Below, piece after piece: positions 1-5,016 of a stretch of DNA of 5,016 bases. Source of the stretch: Ilumatobacteraceae bacterium (lineage in GTDB: Bacteria > Actinomycetota > Acidimicrobiia > Acidimicrobiales > Ilumatobacteraceae); contig JALOLG010000159.1 of assembly GCA_025456105.1 (NCBI GenBank), positions 1 to 5,016 on the forward strand. The letters run 5' to 3'. The stretch's first letter is position 1. Each line of letters begins with the position of its first letter. The notes under the pieces are model-generated. The model had not been told where the DNA came from. It made no database searches and worked only from the letters and a program-made list of their open reading frames with translations. The position numbers were made by a program, and so were the translations under genes.

Positions 1-477
1 GGCGGCGCTGAGCAGCCCGTCGACGTGATCGATCAGCTCGGCGATCAGCGTCTCGCAGGCGTCGGCCACCGGCTGCGACAGCCCCTCGCCCTGCTCGAAC
101 GTCTCGCCCTCGATCGCCCAGATCTCGAGCGCCGGTGGCAGCCGGTCGAGGGAGCTGGCGAGATCGATCGCATCGCCGAGGCCGAGCGCGTGGCCGCCGC
201 CCACCACGACGTCGGCCGACATCGCGTGCTGCGCGACGTGGTCGGCGGTGAACCGGTGACGGGTGCCGGCCACACCGCCCGAGCGCACCGCATCGATCAC
301 CACGACGTGATCGGCACCCTCCCAGGCCTGCACCAGCCGGACGGGCTCGCCGTCGAGCTCGAGCGCGCGCACCCGAGGGTCGCGCTCGAAGTGGTCGCCG
401 AGACGCCGCGCCACGAGCAGGCCGACGGCGTCGTCGCATCGGTACGGGTTCCCGATGCCGATGATCGTCACCCTCAT
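1..477 (-). CDS. [NiFe] hydrogenase maturation endopeptidase, M52 family (HycI/HoxW/HybD-like), 3' end outside window
   Basis: The ATG at 477 opens a frame with no stop through position 1, giving 159 residues; the C-terminus lies beyond the window. The protein begins MRVTIIGIGNPYRCDDAVG, the characteristic N-terminus of the hydrogenase maturation proteases that cut off the C-terminal peptide of the large subunit after nickel insertion. The three nickel-sensing positions known from E. coli HybD (Glu16, Asp62, His93) match D16, D62 (in VVVIDAVRSGG) and, allowing a small gap, H96 (in GGGHALGLGDAI). The usual DDG reads DDA here. Later segments, LDRLPPALEIWAIEGETF (110-127) and GEGLSQPV (131-138), fit the family. 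M52 proteases are about 150-170 residues, so only a few residues are probably missing. Its substrate is presumably the large subunit encoded just upstream, whose stop codon it overlaps by 4 bases (ATGA). No strong ribosome binding site is seen, so coupling is likely. Confidence 0.92.
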   Translation of the reverse strand, partial: MRVTIIGIGNPYRCDDAVGLLVARRLGDHFERDPRVRALELDGEPVRLVQAWEGADHVVVIDAVRSGGVAGTRHRFTADHVAQHAMSADVVVGGGHALGLGDAIDLASSLDRLPPALEIWAIEGETFEQGEGLSQPVADACETLIAELIDHVDGLLSAA

Positions 478-1775
478 GACCGCACCAGCCGCATGTCGAG
501 GAAGTGCGTGGCGCAGGAGATGCACGGGTCGTAGTTGCGCACGGCCTGCTCGCACAGCGCCTCCAGGCGCTCGTCGTCGAGGTGCAGTGACTCCTCGATG
601 AGGTGGGTGAGGTCGTGCTCGATGACCGGCTGGTTCTGCGAGGTCGGCGGCACGATGCGGGCGTCGAGGATCGTGCCCGCCTCGTCGATCTCGTAGCGGT
701 GCCACAGCAGGCCGCGCGGCGCCTCCGACCAGCCGCACCCGGCCCCGGCCCGCGGCTCGACGGGCACCGACGGCCGGTCGGGCGGCTCGTACGCGTCGGC
801 GATCGACAGCGCGACCTCGCAGGCGTGCAGCGTCTCGATCGCACGCACCACCACGCTGCGGAAGGGGTTCCGCTCCGCACCGGTGAGGCCGAGCTCGGCC
901 GCGAGCGCGGCGGCCCGCGGCGCCAGGTGATCGGCGTTCAGCGCGAACCGCGCGAGCGGGCCCACCAGGTAGTCGCCGCCCGCCAGCATCCGGCCGTGCA
1001 GCGCCGTCGAGTGCTCCACGTGCTCCTCGGCGAAGTGGTCGAGGAAGGCGCCGGCGCCGATGTCGAGCCCGGTCGTCGACACCAGCCGGTCACCGAGCAT
1101 CGGGTACTCGGTGGGGTGGCGCAGCGCCACCAGCGCGACGCCGTCGGGCAGCTCGTGGTCGGGCATCGGGAACGTCGCCGTCCAGCGCGCGACGTCGTCG
1201 GCCAGCTCCACGGCCCGGCGCAGATCGCCGGCGAGCGAGCGCATCTCGGCAGCGGACGGCACACGGTAGAACCCCCCGAGCCGCACGTTCACCGGGTGGA
1301 CGGCGCGGCCGCCCACCACCTCCACGATGCGGTTGCCGATCTTCTTCAGCTCGAGCCCGCGCTCCACCTCGGCCCGGTGGTCGGCGGCCAGCGCGATGCC
1401 GCTCTCGTAGCCCAAGAAGTCGGGGGCGTGGAGGAGGTGCACGTGGAGCACGTGGCTCTCCACCCACTCGCCGCAGTACAGCAGGTGCCGCAAGTCGCGC
1501 AGCGGGGCGTCGAGGGTGACGCCGCACGCCGCCTCGAGCGCCTGGCACGCGCTCATCTGGTACGCGACCGGGCAGATCCCGCAGATCCGGGCCGTGATGT
1601 CGGGCGGCTCGGTGAAGCGCCGGCCGCGCAGGAACGCCTCGAAGAACCGGGGCGGCTCGAAGATGCGCAGGCGCACGTCGTGGACCGCGCCGTCGCGGAC
1701 CTCCACCACGAGGCCGCCCTCGCCCTCCACCCGGGTCATCGCCTCCACGCCGAAGCGCCGATGGTCGTGGCTCAC
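474..1775 (-). CDS. hydA: Group 3b [NiFe] hydrogenase large (catalytic) subunit, HydA-like (alpha; HyhL)
   Basis: This 433-residue protein is the catalytic subunit that holds the NiFe(CN)2CO site and interconverts H2 with protons and electrons. The four metal-binding cysteines are present: C65 and C68 in ARICGICPVAYQ, and C418 and C421 in NYDPCISCATH. Other family landmarks are TRVEGEGG (14-21), AVHPVNVRLGGFYR (158-171), SEAPRGLLWHRYEID (350-364) and IVPPTSQNQP (374-383). After H424 only nine residues remain (FLDMRLVRS), a short C-terminal extension of the kind removed by a maturation protease. At the usual CxxCxxxH position of the first motif there is Tyr (Y72) instead of His. The GTG start at 1775 forms GTGA with the small-subunit stop and has AGGGGG 9 bases upstream. 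The stop overlaps the protease start as ATGA. The RICGICPVAYQ form and the gene order point to group 3b; group 3d (Hox-type) is less likely because HydB/HydG-like partners are present rather than HoxFU. Confidence 0.96.
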   Translation of the reverse strand: MSHDHRRFGVEAMTRVEGEGGLVVEVRDGAVHDVRLRIFEPPRFFEAFLRGRRFTEPPDITARICGICPVAYQMSACQALEAACGVTLDAPLRDLRHLLYCGEWVESHVLHVHLLHAPDFLGYESGIALAADHRAEVERGLELKKIGNRIVEVVGGRAVHPVNVRLGGFYRVPSAAEMRSLAGDLRRAVELADDVARWTATFPMPDHELPDGVALVALRHPTEYPMLGDRLVSTTGLDIGAGAFLDHFAEEHVEHSTALHGRMLAGGDYLVGPLARFALNADHLAPRAAALAAELGLTGAERNPFRSVVVRAIETLHACEVALSIADAYEPPDRPSVPVEPRAGAGCGWSEAPRGLLWHRYEIDEAGTILDARIVPPTSQNQPVIEHDLTHLIEESLHLDDERLEALCEQAVRNYDPCISCATHFLDMRLVRS

Positions 1776-2575
1776 GTCGCGTCACCCCCTGGTCGCGGAC
1801 CGATCGTGACCGCGATCTCGACCGCCGCCTCACGGAACTCCGGCGAGCCGATGTTGAACGTGCGCAGCATCCGGAGCAGCTCGTGGTCGTCGACCCCGAG
1901 CCCCGCGAGGCTCGTCCGCATGGAGGCCACGTTGGCGGCCTCCGACGGTCCGAAGCACCCGAAGCAGCCCCGGTGGAAGCCCGGGCAGAGCGCACCGCAC
2001 CCACCGTGCGTGACCGGCCCGAGGCACGGGGTGCCGTGGGCGACGAGCACGCACACGTGGCCTGCCTGCTTGCACTCGACGCACACCGCGTGGGAGGTGT
2101 CGGGCACGCGCCGGCCGGCGATCAGCGCCGTCATCACGGCGAGCAGCTCGCCCTTGGAGATCGGGCAGCCGCGCAGCTCGTGGTCGACCCGCACGTGCGC
2201 TGCCACGGGCGTGCTCGTGGCCAGGGTGTCGATCCAGTCGGGTCGGGCGTACACGACGCTCGCGTACTCGGCGACGTCGGCCGTGTTGCGCAGCGCCTGG
2301 ATCCCGCCTGCCGTCGCGCACGCACCGATCGTGACGAGCAGGGTCGAGCGCGCCCGGATGTCGCGGATCCGCTCCACGTCGTGCGCGGTGGTGATGGAGC
2401 CCTCCACGAACGACACGTCGTAGCGGTCGAGCAGCTCCGACGGCCCGGCCTCGAGGAACATCCGGATGTCGAACGCCTCGGCGATCGCCAGCAGCTCGTC
2501 CTCGCAGTCGAGGATCGTCAGCTGGCAGCCGTCGCACGAGGCGAACTTCCAGACGGCGACGGTGGGCCGGCTCAT
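1772..2575 (-). CDS. hydD: Group 3b [NiFe] hydrogenase small subunit, HydD-like (delta; HyhS)
   Basis: This 267-residue protein is the electron-transfer small subunit that partners the NiFe large subunit. The proximal cluster ligands are clear: C14-D-G-C17, C86 in TIGACATAGG and C137 in RGCPISKGE. Eight further cysteines, C165, C168, C175, C184, C193, C197, C204 and C207, are enough for two more [4Fe-4S] clusters, so three clusters are expected in all. VEGSITT (57-63) is another family hallmark. The N-terminus starts directly at the first beta strand (TVAVWKFASC), with no twin-arginine signal, which places the enzyme in the cytosol as expected for group 3 and unlike membrane-bound group 1 or 2a-type uptake enzymes with exported small subunits. 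The length fits group 3 small subunits. The ATG at 2575 overlaps the HydG stop as ATGA and has only a weak upstream purine signal, so translational coupling is likely. The stop overlaps the GTG of the large subunit. Confidence 0.95.
   Translation of the reverse strand: MSRPTVAVWKFASCDGCQLTILDCEDELLAIAEAFDIRMFLEAGPSELLDRYDVSFVEGSITTAHDVERIRDIRARSTLLVTIGACATAGGIQALRNTADVAEYASVVYARPDWIDTLATSTPVAAHVRVDHELRGCPISKGELLAVMTALIAGRRVPDTSHAVCVECKQAGHVCVLVAHGTPCLGPVTHGGCGALCPGFHRGCFGCFGPSEAANVASMRTSLAGLGVDDHELLRMLRTFNIGSPEFREAAVEIAVTIGPRPGGDAT
1785..1790 (-). promoter_or_regulatory. Ribosome binding site for the large-subunit gene
   Basis: AGGGGG, within AGGGGGTGAC on the minus strand, lies 9 bases before the GTG at 1775 and inside the 3' end of the small-subunit gene. 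It supports the GTG start and may raise translation of the catalytic subunit beyond what coupling alone would give. Confidence 0.55.
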
Positions 2576-3420
2576 CGCCCCGGCACCGCCATCAGTGGGG
2601 CGACGCGATCCCAGCTCACGACGGCGCCGTCGCGGCACAGCAGCAGCGGGCCGAGCTGGCAGCGCCCGCAGTGCGCGATCCCGCAGTGCATGTTGCGCTC
2701 GAGCGACACGTGGATCCGGTCGGCCGCCATGCCGGTGCGCAGCAGCGCCCGCGCCGTCCACACCATCATCAGCTCCGGCCCGCACACGAACGCCACGTCG
2801 CCGCGCAGGTCGTGGCGGCCGAGCAGCTCGGTGGCCGTGCCGACGGCGCCGGTCCAGTCGCGGTCGGCTGCGTCGACGGTGGTGACCACCTGCGCACCGG
2901 CCGCCCGCCAGCGCTCGTAGGTGTCGGCGTACAGCAGCTGATCGGGTCGGCGCGCCCCGATCACCACGTGGACGCGGTGCGGGTCGCGGCGACGTGCCAC
3001 CAGGGCCTCGATCGCCAGGCGCAGCGGCGCCACACCCAACCCGCCGGCCACGACGACGATGTCGCGGCCGTCGGCCTCCTCGATCGGCCATGCGGTGCCG
3101 TAGGGCCCACGGGCTCCGAGCACGTCGCCCACCTCGCTGCCGACGATGGCCTCGCTCGTCATCCCGACGCGCCGCACCGTCAGCTCCACCAGCCCGTCGG
3201 CGCCGATGCCGCTCACCGAGATCGGGATCTCCCCGACGCCGTTCACCCACACCATCAGGAACTGACCCGGCGCCGGCACGCCGACGGCATCGGCACCCGC
3301 CGGGACCAGGCCGATCGTGACGACGTCGGATCCGTCGACGACGCGAGTGACGACGCGGTACGGCACCGGCGCCATCGGCTCGCGCCGGGCAGTCGCGTGA
3401 CGCTCATCGAGCAGGGCCAT
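2572..3420 (-). CDS. hydG: Group 3b [NiFe] hydrogenase flavin/NAD(P)-binding subunit, HydG-like (gamma)
   Basis: This 282-residue protein is the diaphorase-like gamma subunit that exchanges electrons with NAD(P)(H). Its fold is of the ferredoxin-NADP reductase/PyrK type. The FAD-binding barrel spans about residues 19-110, with GQFLMVW (52-58), the IPISVSG flavin-site segment (65-71, in place of the usual RP-[YFI]-S) and GARGPYGTAWP (102-112). The nucleotide-binding domain begins at VVVAGGLGVAPLR (122-134) and includes FVCGPELMM (211-219). The C-terminus holds a 2Fe-2S motif, C246-x4-C251-x2-C254-x7-C262, as in dihydroorotate dehydrogenase electron-transfer subunits. The ATG at 3420 is preferred because GGTGGA lies 5 bases upstream; an ATG at 3375 would give 267 residues and would begin closer to where family similarity starts, but it has no clear ribosome binding site. 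Residues 1-18 show no recognisable feature. The stop overlaps the small-subunit start by 4 bases. The motifs do not let me choose between NAD and NADP. Confidence 0.93.
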   Translation of the reverse strand: MALLDERHATARREPMAPVPYRVVTRVVDGSDVVTIGLVPAGADAVGVPAPGQFLMVWVNGVGEIPISVSGIGADGLVELTVRRVGMTSEAIVGSEVGDVLGARGPYGTAWPIEEADGRDIVVVAGGLGVAPLRLAIEALVARRRDPHRVHVVIGARRPDQLLYADTYERWRAAGAQVVTTVDAADRDWTGAVGTATELLGRHDLRGDVAFVCGPELMMVWTARALLRTGMAADRIHVSLERNMHCGIAHCGRCQLGPLLLCRDGAVVSWDRVAPLMAVPGR

Positions 3421-3883
3421 ACACGTCCACCAGCTGGTGTCGGGTCGATTCGAGGCGCGCCGCGAGCACCGCCGCGAGCCGGCGCATGACGTGGAAGCCG
3501 AGCTCGTGATCGTCGTCGCAGGCGGCCCGCAGCTCGGTGGCATCGACTGCGACGGTGGCGACCGGATCGAGGGCGACGACGTCGAAGTGCACCCGGTACG
3601 GCGGCGTGGCCCACGACCAGCCGATCACCTGCCCGGGGTGCACCGTCGCGATCAGCGTCGGCTCGCGCCCGGCCGCCAGCACCTCGACGGCGGCGCGGCC
3701 AGCCGTGACGAGGTGGAACCGGTCGGCCGGCGCATCGCTGCGCAGGATCCACGCCCCGGCGGGGTACGACTCCTCGTGGGCGATCGACGCCAACCGCCTG
3801 AGGTGCGCCTCGGCGAGCCCGGCCGAGAACGGGTGGGTCGCCAGCGCCTGCTCGATGCGATCGCGGGTGGCGTCGGTGGTCAT
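3404..3883 (-). CDS. Stand-alone cyclic-nucleotide-binding-fold protein encoded inside the hydrogenase operon
   Basis: This 159-residue protein consists of one CNB (cNMP-binding) beta-barrel domain and little else. Short N-terminal helices (about 5-35) contain the HPFSAGL segment often seen before this fold. The barrel runs from about residue 36 (EESYPAGAWILRSD, then DRFHLVTAGRAAVEV) to about 118, followed by one C-terminal helix. No helix-turn-helix follows, so it is not a complete Crp/Fnr regulator. The phosphate-binding cassette is degenerate. Aligned by eye to E. coli Crp, the Glu after the conserved Gly is W89 and the Arg ten residues on is H99, in a segment reading GWSWATPPYRVHFDVVAL (88-105). 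Canonical cAMP binding is therefore doubtful. The ATG at 3883 overlaps the HydB stop by 4 bases and has a G-run (3891-3895) 7 bases upstream. The 3' end overlaps hydG by 17 bases. From memory, similar small CNB genes occur beside hydrogenase genes in other actinobacteria, but their role is unknown to me. A structural or assembly role, or allosteric control of the hydrogenase, is inference. Confidence 0.85.
   Translation of the reverse strand: MTTDATRDRIEQALATHPFSAGLAEAHLRRLASIAHEESYPAGAWILRSDAPADRFHLVTAGRAAVEVLAAGREPTLIATVHPGQVIGWSWATPPYRVHFDVVALDPVATVAVDATELRAACDDDHELGFHVMRRLAAVLAARLESTRHQLVDVYGPAR
3426..3431 (-). promoter_or_regulatory. Candidate ribosome binding site for the HydG-like gene, inside the CNB gene
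   Basis: GGTGGA on the minus strand ends 5 bases before the ATG at 3420 and lies within the last codons of the CNB gene. It favours the 3420 start over the ATG at 3375, which has no purine-rich stretch upstream. The match to the anti-Shine-Dalgarno sequence is partial. Confidence 0.4.
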
Positions 3884-4995
3884 GGGCCGACCCCCGTCAG
3901 CGCCGCCGCCTCCGCGGGCAGGTCGATGCCGGCCGGGCACCAGGTGGAGCACCGACCGCATCCGACGCACCCCGACGTGCCGAACTGCTCGTGCCACGTC
4001 TCGAGCTTGTGCGTGAGCCACTGCCGGTACCGATCGGCCGTCGTCGCGCGCACCGGCCGCCCGCCGATGCGCGAGTGGTCGAGCTGGAAGCACGAGACCC
4101 ACGTCTGCTCGCGGACCGTCACGTCGGGATCGACCAGATCGGTGACGTCGGTGAACGACGAGCAGAAGCACGTGGGGCACACCGACGTGCAGCTGCCGCA
4201 CGACAGGCAGCGGGCCGCGACGTCGGCCCAGTGGGCGTGCTCGTCGGTGCCGGCGAGGGCCGACGGCAGCGCGGCTCCGTCGAGCCGATGACGGATCCCG
4301 TCGCGCGCCCGCTCGGCCACGGCAGCAGCGGCGTCGTGGTCGCCCGGCACCGCCGGGTCGCCGTCGAGCCGCTCGAGCACCCGGTGGCCGAGCGTCGTGC
4401 CGGCCTCGACGAGCAGGCGATGGCCGCCGTCGAGCACCTCGGTGATGCGCAGGTCGTAGCCCTCCTGAGGCCGGGGATCGCCGCCCATCGACGTGCACCA
4501 GCACGTGGCGCTCGGCACGCCGCACGTGACGGCGACCACGAAGGTGTCGGCGCGCCGCTCGACGTAGCGGTCGTCGGGGTGGTCGGGGTCGTCGAGCACG
4601 CGGTCGAGCACGGCGAGCGCTCGGATCTCGCAGTCGCGGGCGCCGACGAGCGCCATCGGCGCCGGCGGCGGCGCCGGCTGCTCCACCACGAACGTGCCGT
4701 CGGCCCGTCGGATTCGCACCACCTCGGAGCGGGGCGGGAACACGAACCGCTTCCACGAGTCGGCCCCCGGCGTCCACGAGAACCTGGTCGCGTCGCCCGA
4801 CGCCTCCAGCCGGAACCGCCCCGGAGCCTGCTCGGTGCGGACCCCCTCGGGCAGGTCGGTGCCCGACGCCAGGTCGTCGTACGCCACGACGCCGTCGCGC
4901 ACGGTCGGCCCGAGCGTGCGGTAGCCCTCGGCACGCAGCACCTCCACCAGGCGGTCGAGCCCCGCGCGGGCGTCGATGCAGCGGGCTCCGTCCAC
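3880..4995 (-). CDS. hydB: Group 3b [NiFe] hydrogenase iron-sulfur subunit, HydB-like (beta), 4Fe-4S dicluster protein
   Basis: This 371-residue protein is the likely electron-transfer beta subunit of a cytosolic NAD(P)-linked [NiFe] hydrogenase, related to the AsrA/HydB family. Two ferredoxin-type motifs are visible: C263-x2-C266-x2-C269-x3-C273-P and C343-x2-C346-x2-C349-x3-C353-P, each expected to help bind a [4Fe-4S] cluster. The N-terminal part carries family hallmarks: an opening of the form RAEGYRTLGPTVRDG (residues 21-35), GARDCEIRAL around C122, and a cysteine cluster C158/C165/C167 in a CWCTSMGGDP segment. C276, C278 and C302 are extra cysteines between the two motifs. The GTG start at 4995 is chosen because GGAAG lies 8 bases upstream and the family-like sequence begins shortly after. 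The frame stays open to the window edge, so a longer N-terminus cannot be excluded. The stop overlaps the next start by 4 bases (ATGA). No signal peptide or membrane segment is seen, which fits a cytosolic complex. Subunit type is confident; the exact subgroup rests on the operon context. Confidence 0.9.
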   Translation of the reverse strand: MDGARCIDARAGLDRLVEVLRAEGYRTLGPTVRDGVVAYDDLASGTDLPEGVRTEQAPGRFRLEASGDATRFSWTPGADSWKRFVFPPRSEVVRIRRADGTFVVEQPAPPPAPMALVGARDCEIRALAVLDRVLDDPDHPDDRYVERRADTFVVAVTCGVPSATCWCTSMGGDPRPQEGYDLRITEVLDGGHRLLVEAGTTLGHRVLERLDGDPAVPGDHDAAAAVAERARDGIRHRLDGAALPSALAGTDEHAHWADVAARCLSCGSCTSVCPTCFCSSFTDVTDLVDPDVTVREQTWVSCFQLDHSRIGGRPVRATTADRYRQWLTHKLETWHEQFGTSGCVGCGRCSTWCPAGIDLPAEAAALTGVGP

Positions 4996-5003
4996 CCCGA
5001 CAT

Positions 5004-5008
5004 CTTCC
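5004..5008 (-). promoter_or_regulatory. Ribosome binding site for the first gene (HydB-like)
   Basis: GGAAG on the minus strand lies 8 bases before the GTG at 4995. It supports that start over the out-of-frame ATG at 5003 and over an extension beyond the window edge. Only a few more bases are visible upstream, so the operon promoter is not in this window. Confidence 0.6.
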
Positions 5009-5016
5009 GGTGCCTG

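Noticed and set aside
25..534. A plus-strand open frame of 169 codons at the left end that could be taken as the gene there.
   Set aside because: The minus strand in the same region encodes a clear M52 maturation protease with the GIGNPYRCDDAVG motif, in phase with the operon overlaps.
603..2423. A 606-codon plus-strand open frame antisense to the large- and small-subunit genes.
   Set aside because: Its translation is rich in Arg, His, Ala and Val and shows no recognisable motif. It is a typical high-GC antisense shadow of clearly identified hydrogenase genes.
1883..2920. A 345-codon plus-strand open frame, with others at 2671-3489 and 3437-4291.
   Set aside because: These lie opposite the small subunit, HydG, CNB and HydB genes, have low-complexity composition and carry no domain signature, so they are shadows.
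1772..3250. A longer 492-codon version of the small-subunit frame with about 225 extra N-terminal residues.
   Set aside because: The extra part is Arg/Gly/Ala-rich shadow of HydG in another frame. Family similarity starts at the ATG at 2575, which forms the ATGA overlap.
3404..3883. Reading the CNB gene as a Crp/Fnr transcription factor controlling the operon.
   Set aside because: The protein ends after the helix that follows the CNB barrel. There is no helix-turn-helix, and the frame stops at 3404.
4655..4682. GC-rich repeat and inverted-repeat sequence (GGCGCCGGC units) that might suggest a hairpin or terminator.
   Set aside because: It encodes the Pro/Ala-rich linker EQPAPPPAPM inside HydB, has no T-run, and is explained by Pro/Ala codons in a high-GC genome.

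Overview
The window is one tightly packed operon on the minus strand. It reads from the right edge to the left edge with no intergenic space, and it encodes a cytosolic NAD(P)-linked [NiFe] hydrogenase of the group 3b (HydBGDA, 'sulfhydrogenase' or Hyh) type. Every reading frame is very GC-rich, codon third positions are almost all G or C, and long spurious ORFs run antisense to the real genes. Together with the presence of a cyclic-nucleotide-binding (CNB) gene inside the operon, this suggests a high-GC bacterium, probably an actinobacterium. That assignment is inference: the window contains no taxonomic marker.

Layout in order of transcription: (1) 4995-3880, HydB-like iron-sulfur subunit with two ferredoxin-type 4Fe-4S motifs; (2) 3883-3404, a small stand-alone CNB-fold protein; (3) 3420-2572, HydG-like FAD/NAD(P)-binding subunit with a C-terminal 2Fe-2S motif; (4) 2575-1772, the small (delta) hydrogenase subunit with 12 candidate cluster cysteines; (5) 1775-474, the large (alpha) [NiFe] subunit; (6) 477-1, an M52-family maturation endopeptidase whose 3' end lies beyond the window. 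Four junctions are 4-base ATGA or GTGA stop/start overlaps. The fifth (CNB to HydG) is a 17-base overlap. The set therefore looks like one translationally coupled transcript.

How the genes work together: electrons from H2 at the NiFe site of the large subunit would pass through the three clusters of the small subunit, then through the 2Fe-2S and FAD of HydG to NAD(P)+, or in reverse to make H2. HydB adds further clusters and possibly a second electron exit. The endopeptidase would trim the nine residues after the C-terminal DPCxxCATH motif of the large subunit once nickel is inserted. The CNB protein is the least explained part. It has lost the usual phosphate-binding Glu and Arg and has no DNA-binding domain, so it is unlikely to be an ordinary Crp/Fnr regulator.

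No RNA genes, mobile elements, CRISPR arrays or terminators were seen. The promoter must lie right of the window, because only 21 bases precede the first start codon.
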